Shown here piece after piece: positions 9,410-18,485 of a stretch of DNA of 63,742 nucleotides. The notes below the pieces were generated by a model. It was not told where the DNA came from, searched no databases, and saw only the letters and a program-made list of their open reading frames with translations. Origin of the DNA: Streptomyces sp. CoH27 (GTDB taxonomy: Bacteria > Actinomycetota > Actinomycetes > Streptomycetales > Streptomycetaceae); NCBI RefSeq assembly GCF_020181035.1, contig NZ_JAIQYY010000008.1, forward strand, positions 283,340 to 347,081. The letters are read 5' to 3'. The translations under genes were made by a program, and so were the position numbers. Positions within the stretch are counted from its first letter, which is position 1. Every line of letters begins with the position of its first letter.

Positions 9410-10489
9410 TTATGCGTTCCTTACATGCGAATGCGTTCTGACCTGCGAAGACGACGTGGGCCGTCGTGGCGGCCGCACGTAGATCTCGGGTTGCCGTCGC
9501 GGCCCGTAGACCTGCGCCCGCCGGGACCCGTACGCCGGAATCCGCAGCAGTCCGAGTACGACGGCAATGGCCCCGCCGACCACCCACACCACGGCGTTCC
9601 GGCCGGCCCAGCCGGTGTGCACGAGGACCCCGACGAGCAGTGCGGCGAACGCCCCCGCGCCGAGCACGACCGTCGCGCCCGGCGAGGTGAGCCCGAGGCG
9701 CCGCAGCCGGTGGGCGAGATGATCCGGACCCGTCCGCCGCAGCGGGCGTCCGGCCAGCCGCCGCGACAGAAGGACGAGGACGGCGTCGGCGACCGGCACC
9801 GCCCCGAGCGCGAACAGCACGCCCGCACTGGAGGCCAGGTCGTACCCGGTGCGGCTGAACACGGCGGCGGATGCCAGCACGAAACCGGTGAAGAGGGAGC
9901 CGCAGGAGCCCAGCGCGACCCGCGCGGGATGCCAGTTGTGCATGAGGAAGCCGGTGAGCGCGGCGGCGAGCACGCTCAGCAGTACCGCGAGCCCGTCCAT
10001 CACCTCGGCCGCCGCACACCCCGCCACCCCGAAGGCGGTCAGCACCCCGACAGTGCCCGCGAGCCCGTCGGCATGGTCGAGCCCCCTGAAGGCCGCGGCG
10101 ACGAGGGCGATCCAGAGGACGGCGAGGATCCCCGCCGGAGCTCCGGTCTCGTCGTACGGCACGACACAGGCCGCCGCGACCGCCGCACCGGCCACCAGAA
10201 ACCGTGTCTTCAGCCGCCAGACGTCCCCGACCAGCCCGAGCGCGGCCACGGCGACCCCGGCGAGCAGCAGTTCCCCGACCCCCGAACCGAGCGGCGCGGC
10301 GCCCGTCCAGTCCCCCGCCCCCGCGACGAGGCAAACGGCGGCCACGACGGCCACGCCGCCGACCACCGGCACGGGTCGCGCCCGCCGCCGCTGGACAAGC
10401 CCGAGCCGCAGGGCGGGCGTCCTGAGCAGCGCCGCGAGCACGGCGGCGAGGAGGAGGGCGGTGGTGGCGGCTGCGATCCCGTAAAGCAC
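9410..10489 (-). CDS. WecA/TagO/MraY-family polyprenyl-phosphate sugar-1-phosphate transferase
   Basis: 359 residues from GTG 10489, with about ten hydrophobic segments. It resembles the family that loads a sugar-1-phosphate on undecaprenyl phosphate at the membrane, starting teichoic acid, O-antigen or capsule units. Family landmarks are present but altered: GLVGDVWRLKT stands where a DD pair is usual, LDHADGLAGT matches the NxxDGLDGL loop, and PDHLAHRL matches the His loop. The missing first Asp may reduce or change activity. It lies 102 bp after the phosphatase gene in the same direction and begins the polysaccharide locus. Confidence 0.8.
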   Translation of the reverse strand: MLYGIAAATTALLLAAVLAALLRTPALRLGLVQRRRARPVPVVGGVAVVAAVCLVAGAGDWTGAAPLGSGVGELLLAGVAVAALGLVGDVWRLKTRFLVAGAAVAAACVVPYDETGAPAGILAVLWIALVAAAFRGLDHADGLAGTVGVLTAFGVAGCAAAEVMDGLAVLLSVLAAALTGFLMHNWHPARVALGSCGSLFTGFVLASAAVFSRTGYDLASSAGVLFALGAVPVADAVLVLLSRRLAGRPLRRTGPDHLAHRLRRLGLTSPGATVVLGAGAFAALLVGVLVHTGWAGRNAVVWVVGGAIAVVLGLLRIPAYGSRRAQVYGPRRQPEIYVRPPRRPTSSSQVRTHSHVRNA

Positions 10490-10591
10490 GACCCCAAGAT
10501 AAGCAGAATGTCATGATTTGCGATGAACAGCGGCGGTACTTCGGCGTGCCGTTCGCACCGCACCCGGTCACGTCTGGCTCGGCGACGCGGA

Positions 10592-11167
10592 TCACCGGAC
10601 GGGGCCGGGATCCAACAGCCGGGCGAGCCTGCTTACCTCTGCGTCGATCTCACGAGCACACCCGTACAGCACGTGCTGGGGCATCCCCAAGGGGTCCGCG
10701 ATGTCGTCCTCGTCCGGCGGGACGGCGGTGACGACACCCCGGCGGGCGGCCACGGCCATCACCACGCCGTCGAGACCGCCCGCACCCCCCGGTCTCCCGC
10801 CGTCCGGCGTGCCCTCGGCTTCCCCTGCGGCGAGACGCACGAACTCCTTCAGCGTGAAGCAGCGCCGCATTGCCGACGGCGCGAGGCGCACGGCCGCTTC
10901 CCGGTGCTCGCGCGCCAGCCCGAGGACCAGCGCGGCGTCGGCGACGAGCCGCGCGGTGAGCGGGCGCGACACGAAGCCGGAGCCGTCGGCGCCCAGTTCC
11001 TCCAGCACCGCTCTGGTGGAACCGTCCACGCCGGAGCCGTGCCACGCCTCTGTTCCGGCGCTCTCCGGCCGCACGGCCGAGCCGGGCGGAAGCCGGGCGG
11101 ACAGCAGCCGCTCGGCGAAGACCGAGCGGTGCACGTTGCCCGTACAGACGAAAAGGACGCCGGTCAT
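10592..11167 (-). CDS. Low-molecular-weight protein tyrosine phosphatase
   Basis: 191 residues. The catalytic P-loop CTGNVHRS (C-x5-R) lies at residues 8-15 and the general-acid motif DDIADPLG near residue 153. Such phosphatases (Wzb type) dephosphorylate the partner BY-kinase. The start codon overlaps the kinase stop (ATGA), so the pair is translationally coupled. It is slightly longer than the usual 150-170 residues because of a Gly-rich insert (TPDGGRPGGAGG). Confidence 0.93.
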   Translation of the reverse strand: MTGVLFVCTGNVHRSVFAERLLSARLPPGSAVRPESAGTEAWHGSGVDGSTRAVLEELGADGSGFVSRPLTARLVADAALVLGLAREHREAAVRLAPSAMRRCFTLKEFVRLAAGEAEGTPDGGRPGGAGGLDGVVMAVAARRGVVTAVPPDEDDIADPLGMPQHVLYGCAREIDAEVSRLARLLDPGPVR

Positions 11168-12654
11168 TTCTCGCCCGCTGGTCGCGTCACCGCGGGCGCG
11201 ACCGCCTCCTCCCGCCGGAGCGCTGTACGGGGAGCGGGCAGTTCGCCGTACTGCCCGTAGGCGCCGTAGCGACCGTAGCGGCCGTAGCGGCCGTAGCGAC
11301 CGCCCGTGGAAACCGGAGCCATGCTGAAGACGGTGCCGAGGATGCGGGCGCCCACGCGCTCCAGTGATTCACTGGCGGTGCGTACCTGGTCCCGGCTGGG
11401 CTTGGCGGCGCGGACGACGAGCAGCGTGCCCTGAGCGAGCGACGCCAGTCCGAGAGTGTCGGCGACCGGCAGCAGCGGCGCGGTGTCGACGATCACGGTC
11501 TCGTAGGTGTCCGCCAGTTCGCGCAGTACCTCTTCCATGCGTGCCGAGGCGAGCAGCTCCGTGGGGTTCGGCGGTACGGCACCGCCGGCGAGTACCGAGA
11601 GCCCTCCGGCGACCTGCTGCACCACGTCCTTGATGCGGGCGTGCCCGATGAGCACCGTGGTCAGACCGGCGTCCTGGACCAGGCCGAACGTCGGGGCCAC
11701 GCACGGGCGGCGCAGGTCGGCGTCCACCAGACAGGTGGAGACACCCGCCTCGGCGAGCGAGAGCGCGAGGTTCACCGCGGTGTTGGTCTTGCCCTCACCG
11801 GGCAGCGAACTCGTCACCACGATGATCCGCGGCGGGTCGTCGACCTGGGAGAACTGGAGGTTGGTCCGCAGCTTGCGGAACGCCTCGGCGCGCCTGGAGT
11901 GGCCGTCGGCGCTGACGAGCGGCTGCTTGGGGGCGTTCCTGTCGTAGGGGATGGTGCCGAGCCCCGGCAGCGCGGTGAACTCGCCCAGTGCCTCGCTGGC
12001 CTTGAAGGTGGTGTCGAGGGTCTCACGAAGGGCGACGAGCCCGGCACCGAGGAACAGGCCGCCGAGAACTCCCACGGCCAGGTTGAGCATCGGGCGCGGC
12101 GAGACCGGAACCGTGGGGGCGACGGCCTCCTGCGTGACCCCCAGGGAGACGGGAGAGATGGTCGCGCCGTTGTCGCCCGTGCGGTTCCCCCTGGACCGCT
12201 TCGAGGGGTCCTGCTTGGGCGTCTCCAGTCGCTCGACGACCGAACTGAACCGTTCCGCGACGGCGTTGGCGATGCGCGCCGCACGCCGGGGCACGGTGTC
12301 CCTGACCGTGATGTTGATGAGCACGGTGTTGAGCGGGGCAACGGCCTTGATCTGAGCGGCCAGTTTCTCCGGTGTGGTGTGCAGCCCCAGCTCCTTCACC
12401 ACGGGAGCGGTGACCTGTCGGGTCGTCACGATCTCGGCGTACGACTGCACGCGCGCCTGCGAGAAGCTCTGGCCCTGGTTCATCTGGGCGGTGTCCTCGG
12501 CGGTGCGGGTGGCGACGAAGAGCTGTGCTCTTGCCTCGTACACAGGAGTGCTCAAACTCGTCATGGCGACCGCCGCACCGACGGCGAGGACCAGACAGGC
12601 CACGACAGTCGGCCAGCGTCTGGCAAGAGCCTTCAGGAATCCGTGGAGATCCAA
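11164..12654 (-). CDS. Fused Wzz chain-length regulator / BY-type tyrosine kinase
   Basis: 496 residues from TTG 12654 with GAGGGG upstream; a longer frame to 12798 lacks a convincing start. TM1 (about 14-34), a Wzz periplasmic region and TM2 (about 190-212) precede the cytoplasmic kinase. Walker A (SLPGEGKT, near 285), A' (VDADLRRP) and B (VIVDTAPLL) are intact. The C-terminus has a tyrosine cluster (RYGRYGRYGRYGAYGQYG), the usual autophosphorylation tail. It controls polymer length and export with the overlapping phosphatase gene. Actinobacterial BY-kinases commonly have both domains in one chain, as here. Confidence 0.93.
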   Translation of the reverse strand: MDLHGFLKALARRWPTVVACLVLAVGAAVAMTSLSTPVYEARAQLFVATRTAEDTAQMNQGQSFSQARVQSYAEIVTTRQVTAPVVKELGLHTTPEKLAAQIKAVAPLNTVLINITVRDTVPRRAARIANAVAERFSSVVERLETPKQDPSKRSRGNRTGDNGATISPVSLGVTQEAVAPTVPVSPRPMLNLAVGVLGGLFLGAGLVALRETLDTTFKASEALGEFTALPGLGTIPYDRNAPKQPLVSADGHSRRAEAFRKLRTNLQFSQVDDPPRIIVVTSSLPGEGKTNTAVNLALSLAEAGVSTCLVDADLRRPCVAPTFGLVQDAGLTTVLIGHARIKDVVQQVAGGLSVLAGGAVPPNPTELLASARMEEVLRELADTYETVIVDTAPLLPVADTLGLASLAQGTLLVVRAAKPSRDQVRTASESLERVGARILGTVFSMAPVSTGGRYGRYGRYGRYGAYGQYGELPAPRTALRREEAVAPAVTRPAGEK

Positions 12655-12983
12655 GCTGCACCCCTCATAGAACGGAGGGAACGGCCCGAAATGGGATGTT
12701 CCGTTCCCTATACGTGCAGCTGAAGATAGGGACTCGCACGCCTCAACCGGGGGAGCCACCCTCATGTCGGCCCGCCGAACGACCCTTGCGTCGTACACCG
12801 CCCGGCCACTTCGCCGGGGTGACGCCGTGCTCCATCGAGGGCGACCGCTACACCATCCGATGGCTTCTGGGCAACTTCAGGCGATTTGGTGTCGGTATTC
12901 CCCATATATTCGATGTATTCCTGATCTTGATTACGGCTGACGCTGCAGCCCGGCCCGGACCGAAGTCGAGGAGAGTGAAGAAG
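12655..12983. promoter_or_regulatory. Divergent promoter region, BY-kinase / LAXTG protein
   Basis: A 329-bp gap separates the two divergent starts. An AT-rich patch at 12897-12937 (CCCATATATTCG and GTATTCCTGATCTTG) stands out from its GC-rich surroundings and is the likely promoter core for the rightward gene. No further gene was found. Confidence 0.4.
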
Positions 12984-13703
12984 ATGACAGCATCGCCCAG
13001 GTGGCGAACTGCTCTGGCAGCGGCAGGATCAGCTGCCGTACTTGTCGCCGCACCACTGGTGGGGATGTCGACCGCCCACGCGGATCCCTACCCGCCGACG
13101 CCATGCCCGGCGTACCCGCCGCAGCCCCCGCATGTCAAGGTCCACCCCAAGAAGGTGCGCGCCGGAGGCACCCTGGAATTCGTGGGCACTTGCTTCTCCC
13201 CCGACCAGAAGGTCATCGCGGAGCTGGACAACAGGCATGAGATCTTCCTGGGCAAGTTCAGGGCGGACGACAACGGAACCGTCAGGGGCCGCGTGGAGAT
13301 CCCCAAGCGCACCGAGCCTGGGGAGCACGTCTTCGAGCTGGAGGGCAAAGACCCCAGGCTGGAGGCATCCACCGAAATCACGGTGACGCGCAAGGAGGGC
13401 CACCACGACGGCGACGACGACGGTGACCACAAGGGAGACCACGACGGCGACCACAAGGGCGACCACGACGGCGACCACAAGGGCGACCACAAGGGCGACC
13501 ACGACGGCGACCACAAGGGCGACCACGACAACGACCACAAGGGCGACAAGGGAGACAGGGAACACGGCGGACACGACCAGCACCGCCCGAGCCTCGCGAA
13601 GACCGGCAACGAGAAGGCCCTGGCGCTGGGCGGCACCGCAGCGGGGCTGCTCGCGGCGGGCACCGGCGCGATGATGGCCGTGCGCCGTCGCCGCAATTCA
13701 TGA
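12984..13703 (+). CDS. LAXTG sortase-anchored surface protein with Asp/His/Gly/Lys repeats
   Basis: 239 residues from ATG 12984 with GAGGAG upstream; GTG 12975 abuts the RBS. A signal peptide runs to STAHA-DPYPP (about residue 31). An Ig-like region follows (HVKVHPKKVRAGGTLEFVGTCFSPDQKV), then a low-complexity stretch of DGDHKGDH repeats (about 143-190). The end is a sorting signal: LAKTG at about 204, a hydrophobic helix and RRRR. Class E sortases of Streptomyces use LAXTG motifs, so the protein is probably wall-linked. The His/Asp repeats could bind metal; this is inference. It overlaps the next gene by ATGA. Confidence 0.85.
   Translation: MTASPRWRTALAAAGSAAVLVAAPLVGMSTAHADPYPPTPCPAYPPQPPHVKVHPKKVRAGGTLEFVGTCFSPDQKVIAELDNRHEIFLGKFRADDNGTVRGRVEIPKRTEPGEHVFELEGKDPRLEASTEITVTRKEGHHDGDDDGDHKGDHDGDHKGDHDGDHKGDHKGDHDGDHKGDHDNDHKGDKGDREHGGHDQHRPSLAKTGNEKALALGGTAAGLLAAGTGAMMAVRRRRNS
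13411..13548 (+). repeat. In-frame GACGGCGACCACAAGGGC-type repeats
   Basis: Tandem 12- and 18-bp units code for DGDHKG and DHKG modules inside the LAXTG protein. Copy number is likely to vary between strains. Confidence 0.8.
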
Positions 13704-15595
13704 CGGAGCGGGACCTGACTACGGCGGTATCACGGCGTCCCGGTCCTGACCGGGACGCCGTCCCCGTGCCCGGCCGCCCCCGCCGCTCCGGCGGCCGGGC
13801 GCCGGGCCGCCGTCGTGTGCTCAGGTACGGCCTGCTGGCCGCCGCGGCGCTCCCGCTGGCCGGCGCCGCCTGGATCGGTGTCACCGGACTGCTCGCCCGT
13901 TCAGAGCTGATGGCGGCCCAGCGGGACCTCTACGCGCTACGGCAGTCGACGGCGCCCGCGTCGACGCGCGGCTCCGCCGCCGGGGCGCCGCCCGCCGCCA
14001 CCAGATCCTGGGAACAGGCGGTGCGTTCCGCCGCCGCCCACTCCGCACGGGCGCACCGCCTCACCACCGGCCCGGCCTGGTACTCCGCCGCCGCCCTGCC
14101 CTTCCTCGGGGAGCCGGTCAGGACCGTGCGCGGCGCCGCCTACGCGGCGGACCGCCTGGCCGGCGAGGTGCTGGCCCCGCTGGCGCGCGCCTTGCCCCAG
14201 CCCAGGCCGGACGGCCATGGCGCGGGGATGTCCGAGGCCCTCACGGCGTTGGGGCGGCACGCGCCGGACGTCGCCCGGGCCGCGCGCGTGGCAGCCGAGG
14301 TGCGGGCCGAGGTGCACGGGCTGCCCCGGTCCACCTGGCTGCCGTCGGCCGACCGGGCCCGTGCCGGGCTCGCGAAGCAGCTCGACCGCCTCGCCCCGGT
14401 GATGACCGACGCGTCCGTGGCGGCTCGTGTCCTGCCACCGATGCTCGGCGCAGAGGGGGAACGGCATTACTTCCTCGCCTTCCAGAACCTCGCCGAGGCA
14501 CGCGGCACCGGCGGCCTGCCGGGGGCCTTCGCCGTGCTGCGAGCCCAGCACGGCCACCTGTCCTTCGAGCGGTTCGGCAACAACACCGAGATGGCCACGG
14601 CGAAGGCGGACATCGACCTGGGAGCCGACTTCGACGCCCGCTACCAGCGCGACGAGCCGACCCGTACGTGGCCCAACTCCAACATGAGCCCGCACTTCCC
14701 CTACGCGGCCCGTATCTGGGCCGCGTACTGGCGCGAGCACACCGGCGAGCGCGTGGACGGCGCGATCGCCATCGACCCCGTGACGCTGAGCCGTTTCCTG
14801 CGGGTCACCGGCCCGGCCCGGATGGCCGACGGCACCCAGCTCACCGCCGACAACGTCGTGGATCTCACCGAGCGGGCCAGCTACGCGATCTACGACGACG
14901 TCGCCCGGCGCAAGGCGTTCTTCGTCGACGCGGCCCGCGCCGCCGCCGGGCCCCTGCTCGCGGCTGCCGACGACACACGCCGCCTGCCCCCACTGCTCGT
15001 CGCTGTGAACGACGCCCAGCGGGAGGGACGGCTGAAGGTGTGGAGCGCCCACGCGCAAGAGCAGCGCCTCCTGGAGTCGCGCCCCTACTCGGGCACGCTC
15101 CCGGACTCCCCCAGCCCCTTCGCGGGGCTCGTGGTGAACAACGCGGCGGGCTCCAAACTGGACTACTACCTCGACCGGCGCCTGGTCTGGGAAGCGGGCG
15201 GCTGCACCAGCGGCGGCCGCCCCGTCACCGTGACCGTGACCCTGACCAACCGGGCCCCGGCCTCCGGCCTGCCTGGTTACGTCACGCTGCGGGAGGACCA
15301 CCCGCCCTACCGCACCAGGCCGGGCGACAACCGACTGCTGGTGTCGTACTACGCCGGGGCCGGGGCCACTCTCACCGGCGCCACTCTGGATGGCCGCACG
15401 GCGCTGCCCACATCCGACGAGGAACGCGGCCACCCCGTGTACACGCTGGACCTGGAGCTGCCCGCCGGCTCCAGCCGGACGCTGGTACTGCACCTTCTGG
15501 AACCGCACGCGAACGGCACCCCCACCCTGCTGCAGCAACCCCTGGTGACGCCGCTGCGGGCCACGCTGAAACCCGGGGGCGCCTGCCGGGCCTAG
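13700..15595 (+). CDS. DUF4012-domain membrane protein
   Basis: 631 residues. A basic N-terminus is followed by one transmembrane helix (about residues 41-62, LRYGLLAAAALPLAGAAWIG) and a large extracytoplasmic domain. The DUF4012 signature is clear: a FQNLAEARGTGGLPGAFAVL segment and a later SNMSPHFPYAARIWAAYWREHTGERVDGAIAIDP region. DUF4012 proteins recur in actinobacterial surface-polysaccharide loci. Their function is not established. Resemblance to LCP-type transferases has been suggested by gene context, but nothing here proves it. It is coupled to the LAXTG gene by a 4-bp overlap. Confidence 0.88.
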   Translation: MTERDLTTAVSRRPGPDRDAVPVPGRPRRSGGRAPGRRRVLRYGLLAAAALPLAGAAWIGVTGLLARSELMAAQRDLYALRQSTAPASTRGSAAGAPPAATRSWEQAVRSAAAHSARAHRLTTGPAWYSAAALPFLGEPVRTVRGAAYAADRLAGEVLAPLARALPQPRPDGHGAGMSEALTALGRHAPDVARAARVAAEVRAEVHGLPRSTWLPSADRARAGLAKQLDRLAPVMTDASVAARVLPPMLGAEGERHYFLAFQNLAEARGTGGLPGAFAVLRAQHGHLSFERFGNNTEMATAKADIDLGADFDARYQRDEPTRTWPNSNMSPHFPYAARIWAAYWREHTGERVDGAIAIDPVTLSRFLRVTGPARMADGTQLTADNVVDLTERASYAIYDDVARRKAFFVDAARAAAGPLLAAADDTRRLPPLLVAVNDAQREGRLKVWSAHAQEQRLLESRPYSGTLPDSPSPFAGLVVNNAAGSKLDYYLDRRLVWEAGGCTSGGRPVTVTVTLTNRAPASGLPGYVTLREDHPPYRTRPGDNRLLVSYYAGAGATLTGATLDGRTALPTSDEERGHPVYTLDLELPAGSSRTLVLHLLEPHANGTPTLLQQPLVTPLRATLKPGGACRA

Positions 15596-15781
15596 GCCGT
15601 ACGGGTCATGACCGGGTGCGTACGCCGCTCGGGGGCGGACGCGCCTGAGCGGGAGGCGGGTGTCCGGGCGACGACGGACTCGTCCCCCGGTCGGCGCCGC
15701 ACGGCATCGCGGCCCACCCGGAACGGGCCGATTCCGGGTCACCAGGGCGTTCTGGCCAAAATGTATGGTGGTATTCATACT

Positions 15782-15811
15782 GGCCGGCGCAGCCGAGCGG
15801 CTGCGCCGGCC
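15782..15811 (+). terminator. Strong GC hairpin after DUF4012 gene
   Basis: A perfect 14-bp stem with a 2-nt loop, without a T-run, stands in the 390-bp gap 15596-15985. It probably ends the LAXTG-DUF4012 transcript; such stems without U-tracts are usual in Streptomyces. The remaining gap (about 15860-15985) is relatively AT-rich and should hold the promoter of the Fe-S gene. No other gene is seen. Confidence 0.6.
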
Positions 15812-15985
15812 GAGCCGCGAGGACGCCCCCCAACAGCGACGCAGATCACCGCTTGCGCCACTACAGTGCGGCGGCATAAGTCGGTAATCTCAGACGCACC
15901 GCATAAGTTACCGTCTAGTAATCACACCTTCGTAGTACACCGGAAGTACAACGGAGGAAACCTCGCAGGCCCGAGGAGCCCCCAA

Positions 15986-18268
15986 ATGCAACTCGCCGCG
16001 ATCATCGTGTCGCTGATCCTGATCGTGGTCGGCGTGGCTCTGTTCGGCCGCGCCCTCCTGCAGATCTACCGCTTCATGCGGATGGGCCAGCCGGTTCCGG
16101 CCGGGACCCGGACCAACGACCCCGCTCAGCGCACCGTCACCGTAGCCAGAGAGTTCCTCGGCCACACCCGGATGAACCGCTGGGGCGTCGTCGGGGTGGC
16201 GCACTGGTTCGTGGCGATCGGCTTCTACACGCTGCTGCTGACGATCGTCAACGCCATCGGCCAGCTCTTCAAGGCCGACTGGATCCTGCCGGTCATCGGC
16301 GACTGGACTCCGTACAACGTCTTCGTCGAGTTCATCGGCACGACGACGGTGCTCGGCATCGCGGTCCTGGTCGTGATCCGCCAGCTGAGCAGGTCGGACA
16401 AGCCGGGCCGCAAGTCCCGCTTCGCCGGCTCCAACTGGGGTCAGGCCTACTTCGTCGAGACCGTCATCCTCATCGTCGGCGTCTGCATTTTCATGCTGCA
16501 CGCCCTCGAAGGCGCCCAGCACCACGTCGACGGCTACGAGGCCTCGTTCTTCATCTCGTACCCGGTCGTGTCGTGGCTGAAGGGCATGGACGTCTCCACC
16601 CTCCAGAACCTCACCTACTTCTTCGCCGGCCTGAAGATCGCGACGTCGTTCATCTGGATGATCGTGGTCGCCCTGAAGACCGACATGGGCGTGGCCTGGC
16701 ACCGCTTCCTGGCCTTCCCCAACATCTGGTTCAAGCGCAACGCCACCGGCGAGACCTCCCTGGGCGCCCTGCTCCCGATGACCTCGGGCGGCAAGCCGAT
16801 CAACTTCGAGGACCCGGGCGAGGACGACGTCTTCGGCGTCTCCCAGGTCGAGCAGTTCTCCTGGAAGGGCCTGCTGGACTTCTCCACCTGCACCGAGTGC
16901 GGCCGCTGCCAGTCCCAGTGCCCGGCCTGGAACACCGGCAAGCCGCTCTCCCCGAAGCTGCTGATCATGTCCCTGCGGGACAACGCCCACGCCAAGGCGC
17001 CGTATCTGCTGGCCGGCGGCGGCAAGACGGCGGAGGGTGAGGAGAAGGCGTCCGAGGAGCAGCTCAAGGACGTCCCCGCCGCCGCTCTCGCCGAGGCCGA
17101 GCGGCCGCTGATCGGCACCGCCGAGGAGAACGGCGTCATCGACCCGGACGTCCTGTGGTCCTGCACCACCTGCGGCGCCTGCGTCGAGCAGTGCCCGGTG
17201 GACATCGAGCACGTCGACCACATCGTCGACATGCGCCGCTACCAGGTCATGATCGAGTCCGCGTTCCCGTCCGAGGCGGGCACGATGCTCAAGAACCTGG
17301 AGAAGAAGGGCAACCCCTGGGGCCTGGCCAAGAAGCAGCGCCTGGAGTGGACCAAGGAGGTCGACTTCGAGGTCCCCGTCGTCGGCAAGGACATCGAGGA
17401 CCTCTCCGAGGTCGAGTACCTGTACTGGGTCGGCTGCGCCGGCGCCCTGGAGGACCGCGCCAAGAAGACCACCAAGGCCTTCGCCGAACTCCTGCACATC
17501 GCGGGCGTGAAGTTCGCCATCATGGGCGGCGACGAGAAGTGCACCGGCGACTCCGCCCGCCGCCTGGGCAACGAGCCCCTCTTCCAGGAGCTCGGCATGG
17601 AGAACGTCGCCGCGCTGAACATGGCCTTCGGCGAGGAGACCGACGAGGACGGCAACGTCACGCCGGAGTCCAAGAAGCCGAAGTCCGCCAAGAAGATCGT
17701 CGCCACCTGCCCCCACTGCCTCAACACGCTCGGCAACGAGTACCCGCAGCTCGGCGGCGACTACGAGGTCATCCACCACACCCAGCTGCTCCAGCACCTG
17801 GTCGACGAGGGCAAGCTGATCCCGGTCACCCCGGTCGAGGGCATCATCACCTACCACGACCCCTGCTACCTGGGCCGCCACAACAAGATCTACACGCCCC
17901 CGCGCGAGATCATCGGCAAGGTCCCCGGCCTGCGCAACGAGGAGATGCACCGCCACAAGGAACGCGGCTTCTGCTGCGGCGCCGGCGGCGCGCGGATGTG
18001 GATGGAAGAGCGCATCGGCAAGCGCATCAACAACGAACGCGTCGACGAGGCCCTCTCCCTGAACCCGGACATCGTGTCGACGGCCTGCCCGTTCTGCCTG
18101 GTCATGCTGACCGACTCGGTCAACGGCAAGAAGAACGAGGGCAAGGCCAAGGAGTCCATCCAGGTCGTGGACGTCGCCCAGCTCCTCCTCGACTCCGTCA
18201 GGACCCCGGTCGACCCGGCAGGCGAGGCCGAGACGGAGAGCGAGCCGGAGCCGGAGCCCGTGAAGTAA
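15986..18268 (+). CDS. Membrane Fe-S oxidoreductase with two 4Fe-4S motifs and CCG domains
   Basis: 760 residues from ATG 15986; the open frame upstream to 15608 has no support. The N-terminal ~240 residues contain five or six hydrophobic helices. Two ferredoxin motifs follow: CTECGRCQSQCP (near 302) and CTTCGACVEQCP (near 393). The C-terminal half has heterodisulfide-reductase-type CCG (DUF224) regions, with GCAGALEDR, a CPHCLNTLGNEYPQL stretch and CCGAGGARMWMEER (near 663). Related proteins pass electrons between quinones and flavoproteins such as ETF; the partner is not in this window. It appears to be a housekeeping gene embedded in the polysaccharide locus, with its own terminator. Confidence 0.92.
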   Translation: MQLAAIIVSLILIVVGVALFGRALLQIYRFMRMGQPVPAGTRTNDPAQRTVTVAREFLGHTRMNRWGVVGVAHWFVAIGFYTLLLTIVNAIGQLFKADWILPVIGDWTPYNVFVEFIGTTTVLGIAVLVVIRQLSRSDKPGRKSRFAGSNWGQAYFVETVILIVGVCIFMLHALEGAQHHVDGYEASFFISYPVVSWLKGMDVSTLQNLTYFFAGLKIATSFIWMIVVALKTDMGVAWHRFLAFPNIWFKRNATGETSLGALLPMTSGGKPINFEDPGEDDVFGVSQVEQFSWKGLLDFSTCTECGRCQSQCPAWNTGKPLSPKLLIMSLRDNAHAKAPYLLAGGGKTAEGEEKASEEQLKDVPAAALAEAERPLIGTAEENGVIDPDVLWSCTTCGACVEQCPVDIEHVDHIVDMRRYQVMIESAFPSEAGTMLKNLEKKGNPWGLAKKQRLEWTKEVDFEVPVVGKDIEDLSEVEYLYWVGCAGALEDRAKKTTKAFAELLHIAGVKFAIMGGDEKCTGDSARRLGNEPLFQELGMENVAALNMAFGEETDEDGNVTPESKKPKSAKKIVATCPHCLNTLGNEYPQLGGDYEVIHHTQLLQHLVDEGKLIPVTPVEGIITYHDPCYLGRHNKIYTPPREIIGKVPGLRNEEMHRHKERGFCCGAGGARMWMEERIGKRINNERVDEALSLNPDIVSTACPFCLVMLTDSVNGKKNEGKAKESIQVVDVAQLLLDSVRTPVDPAGEAETESEPEPEPVK

Positions 18269-18290
18269 CCGGCGCTCGTACGCCGTCGAG

Positions 18291-18319
18291 GGGCCGGAGT
18301 CGCAGGGCGCGACCCCGGC
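18291..18319 (+). terminator. Hairpin terminator after Fe-S oxidoreductase
   Basis: A 12-bp stem with one mismatch and a 5-nt loop begins 23 bp after the stop codon. Confidence 0.6.
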
Positions 18320-18485
18320 CGCTCGACTGTGCACCGACCCTCCGATTCCGCGTGTTCGCATATGCGCGGGTCATGAAGCTCTGCTCATCGGGTGAGAGTT
18401 GACTCGCGGTCCAGCGTCGCGACCCGCTCCCCCGCGGTCTGCCAGACACACTCGATTAGTCCTTTTTGACCAGCTTGGAGGACTA

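Noticed and set aside
13411..13548. Possible CRISPR array
   Set aside because: The periodic units are in-frame coding repeats without unique spacers; no cas genes in the window.
15860..15985. Possible TetR-type operator (TTACTAGACGGTAAC-like) before the Fe-S gene
   Set aside because: Symmetry is poor and no nearby regulator supports it; left as unassigned promoter sequence.
15908..18361. 817-codon frame antisense to the Fe-S oxidoreductase
   Set aside because: The sense strand has all Fe-S motifs; the antisense has none.
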